Origin: Bradyrhizobium sp. CCBAU 53351
Lineage (GTDB): Bacteria; Pseudomonadota; Alphaproteobacteria; Rhizobiales; Xanthobacteraceae
NCBI RefSeq assembly: GCF_015291745.1
Contig: NZ_CP030059.1
Coordinates: 124,001 to 188,000 of the forward strand
Direction: 5' to 3'
Length of the DNA: 64,000 nt
Below, piece after piece: positions 1-8,386 of the stretch (the first letter of the stretch is position 1; each line of letters begins with the position of its first letter). The translations under genes were made by a program, and so were the position numbers. The notes beneath the pieces were generated by a model. The model made no database searches and had not been told where the DNA came from. It saw nothing but the letters and a program-made list of their open reading frames with translations.

Positions 1-237
1 CGCCTGGTCGGCGCTGGCATAGGCATCCGGCGCGTTCGAATCGGCCTCGAGCGTGATCCCCGAATCGAGGTGCAGGGCGCAATCGGTGCGGAAGCCGAAG
101 CCGTCCTTGCTGAGCGTGATGTGGCCGGAATAATTGCCGTCGAAATATTTGCGCAGCACCTCGTCGGTGCGGTCGGCGACGCGGCCGCGCAGGGCCTCGC
201 CGACGCTGATGCTCTTGCCCGAAATCCGAAGAGTCAT
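1..237 (-). CDS. hpf: Ribosome hibernation promoting factor, C-terminal part outside window
   Basis: The first 79 codons are visible on the minus strand, starting MTLRISGKSISVGEALRGRV and running off the left edge. The ...ALRGRVADRTDEVLRKYF...SGHITLSKDGFGFRTDC pattern matches the N-terminal domain of the HPF/RaiA family, which binds the small ribosomal subunit between the mRNA and tRNA sites and silences ribosomes in stationary phase. It lies 198 bp downstream of rpoN in the same orientation, the classical rpoN-hpf arrangement. Whether this is the long form with a dimerising C-terminal domain cannot be seen here. Confidence 0.88.
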   Translation of the reverse strand, partial: MTLRISGKSISVGEALRGRVADRTDEVLRKYFDGNYSGHITLSKDGFGFRTDCALHLDSGITLEADSNAPDAYASADQA

Positions 238-435
238 GGGATGCCTCGCTTGATTTGCTCATCAGCCGCGACGACGCGTCACCGCAGCTGAAGTCGTTCC
301 CTGCGCATGATCTCCCCACGAACCCGTTCCGCGTTGGTCGCGAGAGGAGACCGCTGTGCACTTTTTCGAATCATGCGCGTGCTTGGATGGGTTGCAAAGG
401 GGAGCCGAGAGTAGCGCGATTTCGCGCCAGTGCAA

Positions 436-2058
436 TCAGGCCGGTTCGGGATTGCGCGAGCGATCGGACAAGGCGGTGGAGAGGACGTTACCAAGGGCGC
501 TCTGCTTGTCGCGGCGGCGTTGCACCGAGGAAGGAATGCGCATGGCTTCGCGGTACTTCGCGACCGTGCGGCGGGCAATATCAATGCCCGAAGCGCGCAA
601 GCGTTCCACGATGGTGTCGTCCGACAGGATCGCGCTCGGCTCCTCCGAATCGATCAGCTGCTTGATGTGATGGCGCACCGCTTCGGCGGAATGCGCCTCG
701 CCGCCGTCGGCCGAGGCGATCGAGGCCGTGAAGAAATATTTCAGCTCGAACGTGCCGCGGTTGGTGGCCATGTATTTATTGGCGGTGACGCGGGACACCG
801 TGGATTCGTGCATCTGGATGGCGTCGGCGACGGCCTTCAGATTGAGCGGCCGCAGATGCGCCACGCCATGGGTGAAGAAGCCGTCCTGCTGGCGCACGAT
901 CTCGGTTGCGACTTTCAGGATGGTGCGGGCGCGCTGGTCGAGCGCGCGCACCAGCCAGGTCGCGTTCTGCAGCGCGTCGGTGAAATAGGACTTGTCGCCG
1001 TCCTTGCCGATCTTCTTCGAGAGCTGCGAATAGTAGGTCTGGTTGACCAGCACGCGCGGCAAGGTGTCGCTGTTGAGCTCGACATGCCAGCCTCCGTCGG
1101 GACCCGGGCGGACATAGACGTCGGGCACCATGGTCTGCAGGCGCGCCGAACCGAACTTCATGCCGGGCTTGGGATTGAGGCGGCGGATCTCGCCGATCAT
1201 GTCGGCGATGTCCTCGTCGTCGACGCCGCAGAGCTTGCGTAAGGCGGCGATGTCGCGTTTGGCGAGGAGATCGAGATGCTCGACCAGGGCCTGCATCGCG
1301 GGGTCGTAGCGGTCGAGCTCGCGGAGCTGGATCGCCAGGCATTCGCTCAAATTGCGCGCACAGACGCCGGGCGGATCGAACTTTTGCAGCACGGCAAGGA
1401 CGCCCTCGACGTCGGCTTGCGATGCGCCGAGGCGCTCCGCGGCCTGGCCGAGATCGGGCGGCAGATAGCCGGCCTCGTCGACGAGGTCGATCAGGTACTG
1501 GCCGATCATGCGCTGCGCGGGCGCGGTGAAAGCCACCGAGAGCTGCTCGGCGAGGTGGTCGCCGAGTGTCATCTCGGCGGCGACGAAAGCTTCGAGATTG
1601 TAGTCTTCGTCACCGGAGGCGCCGCCGCCCCATTCGGTGTAGGTGGTCGGCGCGGCGTCCTGGGCGTTGCGTGCCGCGGCCTCGGCCGGCTCCTCGGAGA
1701 AGACGTTGTCCAGGCCCGTGTCCAGGGTCTGCTCGATCTCGGCGCGGGTGCCGAGATCCTTGCTCATCCATTCTTCCTGGCCCGGCTCGAACGCCTCGCC
1801 GGGACCGCCGCCGGGCTCATCGGCGTTGCCGCCGCCGAAATCGTCGCTGTCGCTGAACTGGCCCGCATCCGTGGGGGTCTCACCCGCGGGGGCCTCGTCA
1901 CTGGCCCGTTCCAGCAGGGGGTTACGCTCGAGTTCCTCTTCCACGAAGGTCGTGAGATCGAGATTGGACAATTGCAGCAGCTTGATCGCCTGCATCAGCT
2001 GCGGCGTCATGACCAGCGACTGCGACTGCCGGAACTCTAATCTCTGCGTGAGCGCCAT
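436..2058 (-). CDS. rpoN: RNA polymerase sigma-54 factor
   Basis: This 540-residue protein is the alternative sigma factor that recognises -24/-12 promoters and needs AAA+ activators; in rhizobia it governs nitrogen-related and other functions. The N-terminus (MALTQRLEFRQSQSLVMTPQ, then LMQAIKLLQLSNLDL) is the Gln/Leu-rich activator-interacting region I. An acidic region II follows (about residues 55-150, rich in D, E and G). The core-binding and DNA-binding domains come next, and the RpoN box ARRTVAKYRE sits near residue 513. Length is slightly above the usual 480-520. It follows lptB with a 91-bp gap in the same orientation. Confidence 0.97.
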   Translation of the reverse strand: MALTQRLEFRQSQSLVMTPQLMQAIKLLQLSNLDLTTFVEEELERNPLLERASDEAPAGETPTDAGQFSDSDDFGGGNADEPGGGPGEAFEPGQEEWMSKDLGTRAEIEQTLDTGLDNVFSEEPAEAAARNAQDAAPTTYTEWGGGASGDEDYNLEAFVAAEMTLGDHLAEQLSVAFTAPAQRMIGQYLIDLVDEAGYLPPDLGQAAERLGASQADVEGVLAVLQKFDPPGVCARNLSECLAIQLRELDRYDPAMQALVEHLDLLAKRDIAALRKLCGVDDEDIADMIGEIRRLNPKPGMKFGSARLQTMVPDVYVRPGPDGGWHVELNSDTLPRVLVNQTYYSQLSKKIGKDGDKSYFTDALQNATWLVRALDQRARTILKVATEIVRQQDGFFTHGVAHLRPLNLKAVADAIQMHESTVSRVTANKYMATNRGTFELKYFFTASIASADGGEAHSAEAVRHHIKQLIDSEEPSAILSDDTIVERLRASGIDIARRTVAKYREAMRIPSSVQRRRDKQSALGNVLSTALSDRSRNPEPA

Positions 2059-2149
2059 GAAGCTAGAACCGATCCCAAAAAGTTGGTCCGATTTTTGCTT
2101 ATCCTAGTCCGGGCCCGATGTACACGTCTTGACGAAACGCAAAAACGGG

Positions 2150-3166
2150 CTAGAGGCGGAATTCCTCGCCAAGGTAAAGGCGGCGCACGTCCGGATCGGC
2201 CACGATCTCATCCGGGCTCCCCTCGGTCAGGATTTCCCCGGCATAGACGATGTAGGCGCGATCGGTGAGGCCGAGCGTCTCGCGCACATTGTGGTCTGTG
2301 ATGAGCACGCCGATGCCGCGATTGGTGAGATGGCGGACGAGGTCCTGGATGTCGCCGACCGCGATCGGGTCGATGCCGGCGAACGGCTCGTCGAGCAGCA
2401 TGTAGTTCGGCCGCGTCGCCAGCGCGCGCGCAATCTCGACGCGGCGGCGCTCGCCGCCGGACAGCGCGATCGACGGCGATTTGCGCAGCCGCGTGATGTT
2501 GAATTCGTCGAGCAGCGAGTCGAGCTGCTGCTCGCGCTTCTTGCGCGAGGGCTCGACCACTTCGAGCACGGCGCGGATGTTCTGCTCGACGGTGAGGCCG
2601 CGGAAGATCGAGGCTTCCTGCGGCAGATAGCCGATGCCGAGCCGCGCGCGCTGATACATCGGCAGTTTCGTGACGTCGTGGCCGTCCAGCTCGATCGCGC
2701 CGCGATCGGCCTTGATCAGGCCCGTGATCATGTAGAACACTGTGGTCTTGCCGGCGCCGTTCGGACCGAGCAGGCCGACGGCTTCGCCGCGGCGCACATA
2801 GATGCTGACGCCGCGAACCACCTGGCGGCTGCCGAAGGCCTTTTCCACGCTATGCACAGCCAGGAAACCCGGCCGCTTCAGGAGCTGAGGCGCGGTCGCG
2901 CCATTGGACCTGCCGGCAGCCCTGACCGGGTGAACCGCCTGCGGGCGGGGCTCGGCTCGATAATCGGCTTCGTAGCCGTCCTGATAGTCAGCCTGGAACT
3001 GATCGGGCGCACGCGCCGGGTCGCGGGCGAGCGGCGGCGCATCGCGGATCGGGCTGGCCACGAGCCCGCCGACACTGTCACCGAGCGCGGTGATGTCCTG
3101 GCGCGCAAATCCTGGCCGGCCGCGCTTGGCGGGGCGCCGACGGAACATGCTGAAGAGATCGACCAT
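2150..3166 (-). CDS. lptB: LPS export ABC transporter ATPase LptB with N-terminal extension
   Basis: LptB is the cytoplasmic ATPase that powers extraction of lipopolysaccharide from the inner membrane together with LptF, LptG and LptC. Walker [10 protein letters not shown] is at residues 134-142, followed by the signature LSGGERRR and Walker [13 protein letters not shown] with a switch histidine ([10 protein letters not shown]). At 338 residues it is about 95 longer than typical LptB (about 240); the extra part is an N-terminal, low-complexity, charged extension before the ABC domain (which begins near [11 protein letters not shown]). Such extensions are seen in Bradyrhizobium-type LptB; their role is not known to me. 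A start nearer the ABC domain cannot be excluded. Confidence 0.93.
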   Translation of the reverse strand: MVDLFSMFRRRPAKRGRPGFARQDITALGDSVGGLVASPIRDAPPLARDPARAPDQFQADYQDGYEADYRAEPRPQAVHPVRAAGRSNGATAPQLLKRPGFLAVHSVEKAFGSRQVVRGVSIYVRRGEAVGLLGPNGAGKTTVFYMITGLIKADRGAIELDGHDVTKLPMYQRARLGIGYLPQEASIFRGLTVEQNIRAVLEVVEPSRKKREQQLDSLLDEFNITRLRKSPSIALSGGERRRVEIARALATRPNYMLLDEPFAGIDPIAVGDIQDLVRHLTNRGIGVLITDHNVRETLGLTDRAYIVYAGEILTEGSPDEIVADPDVRRLYLGEEFRL

Positions 3167-3370
3167 CCCCGCCTTCTAAGCCTTTCGCGACGATCCTGCG
3201 CGACGATCCCGCGCGAATTTGCGCGATCTGCCGCATCGGGCTTTCGATTCGCCGATGCAGCATGAGTGAAGGGATGTCTCATGCCCAGTGAAACACGCCC
3301 GAAAAGCGGCCGACCCCGCTTCGAAAGCCCTGGGCGCTAGATACAGTCTCGCCCGCCAAGCTTCAACCTC

Positions 3371-3390
3371 GGTTCGGTTGCATCCGAACC
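3371..3390 (-). other. Hairpin downstream of lptA
   Basis: A perfect 7-bp inverted repeat (GGTTCGG / CCGAACC, 6-nt loop) lies in the 236-bp gap between lptA and lptB. Read on the minus strand it has no T-run, so it looks more like an mRNA-end or processing structure than a canonical intrinsic terminator. The rest of the gap shows no gene. Confidence 0.35.
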
Positions 3391-3402
3391 AAGTCTTTGA
3401 AT

Positions 3403-4131
3403 TTATTTCGGTTTACTTGCACCAGGCAATTGCAGAGGCGCTGCTCCGCCGCCCTTGCCCGAACCGCAATCATTGCCGGCGCCCTGGGGCAGCAAGACCT
3501 GAACCCTCCCGCTATCAGATTCCACCCGCGACACGCCGGTCGTCATGTCGACCTTCAGCCGATCGCCACGCATCACGTTCTTGCACTGCGTCATGACCAC
3601 CTGCCCAGCGCCGCCGCCGAACATGGTGATGAGATTGGTCTTGGTGTCGAATATGGCGGTCTCGCCCGTCACCACCTGGTCTTTCTGGGTGACGACGACA
3701 TTGCCGTGCGCCTCCAGTCGCTTGATCGAGGAACTGCCGCCAGGGCCTGGCTGCGCCGACTGCATCGGCGCCGTCGACTTCGCGCCCTTCGCGGGCTGCG
3801 GCGGCGTGGCCGGCTTGTCGCCGCCCGATTCGTAAAACACCACCAGCGTCTTCGAGGTCATGGTGGTGTCGCCCTGGATGACCTTCACATTGCCGGCGAA
3901 GGTCGCCTCCTTCTTCTTGTCGCGCATCTCGAGCGAAGCGGCCTCGATCTGAATCGGCTGATCGCGGTTCTGCGAGAAGCCCTGCATCGCGTTGGGCACG
4001 CCCTGCATGGTGTTCTGCGCGATGGCCGCACCTGTGGCGACCAGAACAATGCCGACGGCAAGTGCAGCCGCGCTGACGATGGCGCGCCGCTGGTCGTCGC
4101 TGCGCGAAAAGATCTTGGTCATGAAAATCAT
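3403..4131 (-). CDS. lptA: Periplasmic LPS transport protein LptA (OstA-like)
   Basis: This 242-residue protein has an N-terminal hydrophobic signal segment (about residues 12-38, LAVGIVLVATGAAIAQ) followed by an OstA-like beta-jellyroll domain (IQIEAASLEMRDKKKEATFAGNVKVIQGDTTM...). LptA forms the periplasmic bridge carrying LPS from LptC to the outer-membrane LptD. A Pro/Ala/Gly-rich insert (about residues 105-135) interrupts the domain, followed by ...IFDTKTNLITMFGGG. Its start overlaps the stop of lptC (ATGA), so the two are translationally coupled. Confidence 0.92.
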   Translation of the reverse strand: MIFMTKIFSRSDDQRRAIVSAAALAVGIVLVATGAAIAQNTMQGVPNAMQGFSQNRDQPIQIEAASLEMRDKKKEATFAGNVKVIQGDTTMTSKTLVVFYESGGDKPATPPQPAKGAKSTAPMQSAQPGPGGSSSIKRLEAHGNVVVTQKDQVVTGETAIFDTKTNLITMFGGGAGQVVMTQCKNVMRGDRLKVDMTTGVSRVESDSGRVQVLLPQGAGNDCGSGKGGGAAPLQLPGASKPK

Positions 4132-4883
4132 CTTGAGTTGGCAGACTTGTTCTGAGGAGGACGTGTCTTTGCCGGCGGCGCGGGCTCGGGTGGCGCAGGC
4201 TGTGCGGCGGCGGGGTCATCCAGCTTGTCCAGATGCATGACCACATTGCCTTCGAAACGGATGACGTCGCCGCCTTCCGTAATTCGCAGGCGATCCGCGG
4301 TCAGCGTGCCGTTGGTCAGCTTGACGTCGACACGCTCGTCCGAGGAGACCGTGCCCTTGTTCATGTCGACGAAGGCGGAGTTCAGCCGCGCCTCGTAGCC
4401 GGTGGAGGTGCGCAGGAAGATGTCCTTGTGCAGATCGAGCTGCTGCTGCTTGTTGTCGAAGCGGCCGGTGCGGGCATCGAGGAACAGGGTGGATTGATCC
4501 TCCATCAGCACTTTCGCACGGAGGTCGTTGAGATCGACGTGATCAGGATCGGTGATGTCCTGCGTCGCGGTCTTGGCCCAGAGCTCATAGGGCCGCTGAT
4601 CCGGTGTGAAGCCGGACAGATGCGGCGATTCCATCGTGATCTTGGTGCCCGACACCACCATGTTCTCGACGGTGAGCGGCAGCTCGGGAATCCGGAATTT
4701 GTTGAAGAACGCGATGTAGATGATCACGGCCATGGCCACGACCACCGTCGCGGGGACCCAAACCCTGAGAATCCGCACCAGGCGGCTGTGGCGCGCCGCG
4801 CTGGCAAACTTCGCCGCAAGCGCGGCGTCGTAGGTGGGATTATGGGCCGAATTCACCTGAGCTCCTGAGGTGTCGCTCGCCAA
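4128..4883 (-). CDS. lptC: LPS export protein LptC
   Basis: LptC is the bitopic inner-membrane protein that hands LPS from LptBFG to LptA. This 251-residue protein has one transmembrane helix (about residues 40-62, ILRVWVPATVVVAMAVIIYIAFF) and a periplasmic LptC/OstA domain containing NMVVSGTKITMESPHLSGF and DILLRTSTGYEARLNSAFVDM-like strands. The C-terminus is Pro/Ala-rich and ends in a basic tail. It is the first gene of the lptC-lptA-lptB block; its stop overlaps the lptA start by 4 bp. Confidence 0.92.
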   Translation of the reverse strand: MASDTSGAQVNSAHNPTYDAALAAKFASAARHSRLVRILRVWVPATVVVAMAVIIYIAFFNKFRIPELPLTVENMVVSGTKITMESPHLSGFTPDQRPYELWAKTATQDITDPDHVDLNDLRAKVLMEDQSTLFLDARTGRFDNKQQQLDLHKDIFLRTSTGYEARLNSAFVDMNKGTVSSDERVDVKLTNGTLTADRLRITEGGDVIRFEGNVVMHLDKLDDPAAAQPAPPEPAPPAKTRPPQNKSANSR

Positions 4884-5038
4884 GCCGGATCGAGGGTCGT
4901 CCTATTGTACCCCTCACCGCGCCAATATGCAGCCGTGGACGTCGCTGGCTGGCGTTGCAGGCTTGGCGTGGCCTGGACAGACCGCGCGAAAGTGTCCGAA
5001 ACGGGGCGCGGTCCAGGGTCTAACCGGGGACCCGGGGC

Positions 5039-5653
5039 TCAGGAATGCGCGAAAATGTCCTCCTCCGCCCAGCCCTGGAGGTCGAGCAGGGCACGGGTCG
5101 GCAGGAAGTCGAAACAGGCCTTGGCGAGCGCCGTGCGGCCTTCCCGGACCAGCATGGCATCGAGTCGTTCGCGCAAGCCATGCAGATGCAGCACGTCCGA
5201 GGCGGCGTAGGCGAGCTGCGGCTCGGTCAGGCTGTCGGAACCCCAATCGCTGGACTGCTGCTGCTTGGAGAGATCGACATTGAGCACCTCGCGCACGAGG
5301 TCTTTCAGGCCGTGGCGGTCGGTGTAGGTACGGGTCAGGCGCGAGGCAATCTTGGTGCAATAAATCGGCCCGGTCATGACGCCGAAGGTCTGGTACAGCA
5401 CCGCGACGTCGAACCGCGCGAAGTGGAAGATCTTCGTGATGGCGGGATTGGCCAGCAGGGCCTTCAGGTTCGGCGCGTCGGTGTGCCCCTTCGGGATCTG
5501 CACCACGTCGGCGCTGCCGTCGCCGGGCGAGAGCTGCACCACGCAGAGCCGGTCGCGGTGCGGGTTGAGCCCCATGGTCTCGGTGTCGATCGCCACCGCT
5601 GTGGTGTAGCGCGTGAGGTCGGGCAGGTCACCGCGATGCAGGCGTACGGTCAT
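5039..5653 (-). CDS. rnd: Ribonuclease D, short single-domain form
   Basis: A DEDDy-type 3'-5' exoribonuclease. Exo I is AIDTETMGLNP, Exo II is FHFARFDVAVL and Exo III is YAASDVLHLHGL, giving the four acidic metal ligands plus the catalytic tyrosine. At 204 residues it contains only the exonuclease domain; E. coli RNase D (about 375 residues) also has HRDC domains, which are missing here, as is common in alphaproteobacteria. It probably trims 3' ends of tRNA and other stable RNAs. It sits upstream of lptC on the same strand, with a 155-bp gap that shows no gene. Confidence 0.88.
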   Translation of the reverse strand: MTVRLHRGDLPDLTRYTTAVAIDTETMGLNPHRDRLCVVQLSPGDGSADVVQIPKGHTDAPNLKALLANPAITKIFHFARFDVAVLYQTFGVMTGPIYCTKIASRLTRTYTDRHGLKDLVREVLNVDLSKQQQSSDWGSDSLTEPQLAYAASDVLHLHGLRERLDAMLVREGRTALAKACFDFLPTRALLDLQGWAEEDIFAHS

Positions 5654-5826
5654 GGCGTTTCAAAACCTCGGGTCGAATCGGTTGCGTCGGCACAATAGCT
5701 AATTCGGATTGCCCGCGATGTAGCCATTGCCGGCGGGCCGCGCAAGCACGCGGTTCGGTCAGATCGCCGGCAGCATGATGCAGATCATCGCCGCGACCGT
5801 GATGCGGCCGCGCCCGCGCAACCCCC

Positions 5827-6372
5827 TCAGGGCGCCTTCTTCTGCGCAGGCACGGCGGGCTTGGCAGGCGTCACCTGGGCATGCGGCTGTGCCGGTGCAG
5901 CTTCCGGCGTCGCGATCGCGATCGCGAACAGGCGCCATTGCCCCGCAACGATCTGAAACGTCAGATCGAACTGGATCTGCTGCGGCCGGGTCGGAATGTA
6001 ACCTGCGAGGCGCAGCATCCCGCGCTGATCGAGCGCGGGCGCTTCGCTGAATTGCGGCGCCAGCAATGCCGCAGCATAGAGATCGAAATTGCGGCGCCGC
6101 AGGTCGAGAAAATTCAATCCGAGATCTGCGGCGGTGTTGCGCGCCTGGAAGTCGGGCGCCGCGAGGTCGCGCAGCACCGTGTAATTGCCGGTGCGGTTGG
6201 CATCATTGAGCGTGAGCAGCGTCGAGCGGATCAGATAGAGCGCCTTCTCCAGCGTGACGGGCAGCGACGGCTGCGCCGGGGCCGGCTCGGGCGTCTTCTG
6301 CTGCGCCATCGCCCCGCTGCCGCAGGACAGCAGCAACGCCAGTGCAATCACGGCTCGCACGATCAATCGCAT
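5827..6372 (-). CDS. Secreted protein of unknown function
   Basis: A 181-residue protein starting MRLIVRAVIALALLLSCGSG with a signal peptide ending near AMAQQ. I chose this start because the longer frame reaches into the upstream adhesin gene. A short Pro-rich linker (KTPEPAPAQPSLPV) precedes a globular region with ALYLIRSTLLTLNDANRTGNYTVLRDLAAPDFQARNTAADLGLNF. That region resembles NTF2/SnoaL-like folds of periplasmic alphaproteobacterial proteins, but I do not recognise the family with certainty. The C-terminus is Ala/Pro/Lys-rich. It lies 34 bp downstream of the adhesin gene and may be cotranscribed with it. Confidence 0.75.
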   Translation of the reverse strand: MRLIVRAVIALALLLSCGSGAMAQQKTPEPAPAQPSLPVTLEKALYLIRSTLLTLNDANRTGNYTVLRDLAAPDFQARNTAADLGLNFLDLRRRNFDLYAAALLAPQFSEAPALDQRGMLRLAGYIPTRPQQIQFDLTFQIVAGQWRLFAIAIATPEAAPAQPHAQVTPAKPAVPAQKKAP

Positions 6373-6406
6373 GGCACGGCCCCTTGCATGAAGTGGCCTG
6401 CTGCCT

Positions 6407-7969
6407 TCACCAGCCGACACGCATGCCGACGCGGCCGCCCAAGCCGCCGCCGTTCGTGCCATAGGTCAGCCCGCCGCTGGCCTGCACGTGCTCGCTGACA
6501 CGCAGCGCCGCACTCATGGAGAGCGCATTGGTGTTCTGAAACGTGCCCCAGTTCATGCTCATCGCGATCTTCTCGGACGGCATCAGCCAGGGCGAGCCGG
6601 ACATCGCGAAGGCCATCGCGACACCGTTGACCGCCTTGCCGGTCCTGCCGTCGAGGTCGTTGAGCCGGGCATTGATGCCTGCGAGCTGGCTGTTGATGCC
6701 TGCGATATCCGCGGGGCTCGCAAACCCGAGCGCGCTGAGCGAGGTGGATGCGAGATTGCCGGCAGCGTCAGTGGTGACGAGCTGCACGGGCCCTGACTGC
6801 GCGGCCGTGCTCGCGGCCGAGGTGACGCCTGTCATCGTGTAGGTATTGCTCGCCGTCCCGTAAACCTGCTGGTTCGCGCGCGTCGCGGTGGCGCCATTGC
6901 CGATCGCGGTGGAATTCCCGAAAGTTGCTGATGCGCCATTGCCGTAGGCCGACGAATTCGCGCCGGTGGCATTGGCGCCGTTACCGACCGCGGTGTTCGC
7001 GACACCGTTTCCGCTCGCATTGGCGCCGTTGCCGACCGCAATGTTGAAGCTGCCGGTCCCACTGGCATTGGATTGCGTGCCGTTCGCGATATTCGCCGAA
7101 TTGGCGCCGCTGGCATTCGCCAGATAGCCGGCCGCCGCGTTGGAGCTGTTGGCGCCAAATGCGTTGGCGGCGTTGCCGGTGGCGACGTTATTGCTTCCGG
7201 ACCCGCTCGCGTTGGTATTCACGCCGGTCGCGATATTGAAGCTGTTGTCGCCGGTCGCGTTGGAGTTGGGGCCGGTCGCGATGTTAGCGCTGCCGTTGCC
7301 GTAGGCGTTGGCGTTGGTCCCCGTCGCGGTGTTGAAGCTGTTGTCGCCGTAAGCCCTGGCGACAAACCCGGTCGCAACATTTCTGCTGTTGTTGCCGGAG
7401 GCATTGGAACTGCGCCCTGTCGCAACGTTCCTGCTGTTGTCTCCGTTGGCGAGGGCTGTCAGCCCGGACGCAAGATTGCCGCTGTTGTTGCCACCGGCGT
7501 TGGCTCCGGCGCCGGTCGCGATATTGTTGCTGTTGTCGCCGCTGGCCTGCGCGTTGTTACCGGACGCGATGTTTTTGCTGGTGTCACCGCTGGCGATGGC
7601 TCCCGCTCCGGTCGCGCTGTTGAAGCTGTTGTTGCCGCTGGCGTTGGCATTGTTTCCGGTCGCCATATTGGAGCTGCTGTGGCCGCTGGCGTTGGCGGAA
7701 CCGACGGCAATATTGCTGCTGGCATTTCCGTCAGCGTAAGCGCCGCTCCCGATCGCGGAGTTGTTGCTGCCCGCACCCGGAGCGGAGGCGGAGGGCCCGC
7801 AGGCAAAATTGCCCGCTGAGCCGGCCGCACTGGCGCCTTGATCGGATAAGGCCCCATCCACGCAGATGAACTGGGCCCGGGCTCGCGGCGCGCCGGCGCA
7901 GGCCACGACGACGGCGATCAGCACCGTTGCGAGACAAGCGCTGATTCGCGCTCGCGATGAGATCATCAT
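6407..7969 (-). CDS. YadA-like trimeric autotransporter adhesin
   Basis: The protein (520 residues from the ATG at 7969, which has a G-rich ribosome site just upstream) begins with a signal peptide ending near APRARAQ. It continues with about 19 head repeats of a 14-16-residue unit of the form GNNSxNxATGxxAxAS, a short linker (SLSALGFASPADIAGINSQL) and coiled coil (AGINARLNDLDGRTGKAVNG). It ends in a C-terminal beta-barrel anchor (AMAFAMSGSPWLMPSEK...ALRVSEHVQASGGLTYG...GMRVGW) with a terminal aromatic residue. This is the layout of type Vc secretion adhesins, which trimerise in the outer membrane and mediate surface or host attachment. Head repeats of this family are usually 14 residues; most here are 16. 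Confidence 0.88.
   Translation of the reverse strand: MMISSRARISACLATVLIAVVVACAGAPRARAQFICVDGALSDQGASAAGSAGNFACGPSASAPGAGSNNSAIGSGAYADGNASSNIAVGSANASGHSSSNMATGNNANASGNNSFNSATGAGAIASGDTSKNIASGNNAQASGDNSNNIATGAGANAGGNNSGNLASGLTALANGDNSRNVATGRSSNASGNNSRNVATGFVARAYGDNSFNTATGTNANAYGNGSANIATGPNSNATGDNSFNIATGVNTNASGSGSNNVATGNAANAFGANSSNAAAGYLANASGANSANIANGTQSNASGTGSFNIAVGNGANASGNGVANTAVGNGANATGANSSAYGNGASATFGNSTAIGNGATATRANQQVYGTASNTYTMTGVTSAASTAAQSGPVQLVTTDAAGNLASTSLSALGFASPADIAGINSQLAGINARLNDLDGRTGKAVNGVAMAFAMSGSPWLMPSEKIAMSMNWGTFQNTNALSMSAALRVSEHVQASGGLTYGTNGGGLGGRVGMRVGW
6885..7775 (-). repeat. Tandem coding repeats (about 48 bp) of the adhesin head
   Basis: The DNA has a regular period of about 48 bp encoding the GNNSxNxATGxxAxAS unit, with two 42-bp copies at the stalk-proximal end. 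Copies differ at third positions and at surface residues, so they are diverged rather than freshly amplified. Unequal recombination between copies could change head length among strains. Confidence 0.8.
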
Positions 7970-8041
7970 GTTGGTCCCCCCACCCCGTCTTCCGACCTTG
8001 CGACCGGCAAGTGGCGCACGAAGAACCAAGACCGCCGTCAC

Positions 8042-8386
8042 TTCCAGCCGAAGGCCGCCACCACGTCAACGCGATTGACGCTTGCGCCATATGCGATACT
8101 CAAAGCATGCAGTCCATGGCTTTGGGAAGACGCGGATGCGCGACGGACCGCGCGGCATTCCGTCCCCCCATATTCATGGGGTGCGCGCGGTGCACTGCTT
8201 CTCAATCCGCGCACTCTTTTCGCAAAGAAGCGGACGGCTCGTCCGACGGGAGGCTGTTGCCCGGATCCCACAACCCGGCGCGAGTTCAGGTTCCCGGCAG
8301 CAACGAGAGCTAAGCGGCCCGTGAAAATCGTGCGGGCCCACCCCATCTGCCAGTTTCCCTCACCGCCCCCGACGAAATCGAGACCC
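8042..8386. other. Intergenic stretch between adhesin and MFS genes
   Basis: No convincing intact gene is visible in these 345 bp. On the minus strand, 8038-8115 reads HALSIAYGASVNRVDVVAAFGWK followed by a stop. That looks like the last strand of an outer-membrane barrel protein and could be a gene remnant, but the upstream frame does not continue a recognisable protein. The divergent promoters of both neighbours must lie here; I cannot point to clear -35/-10 boxes. Confidence 0.4.

Noticed and set aside
390..406. Sigma-54-like -24/-12 box upstream of hpf (minus strand CGGCTCCCCTTTGCA)
   Set aside because: The GG and GC dinucleotides are separated by 9 bp instead of the near-invariant 10, and the -24 box is poor.
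6885..7775. Regular 48-bp spacing considered as a CRISPR array
   Set aside because: The repeats are in frame, encode YadA head units, have diverged sequence and no unique spacers; no cas genes are near.
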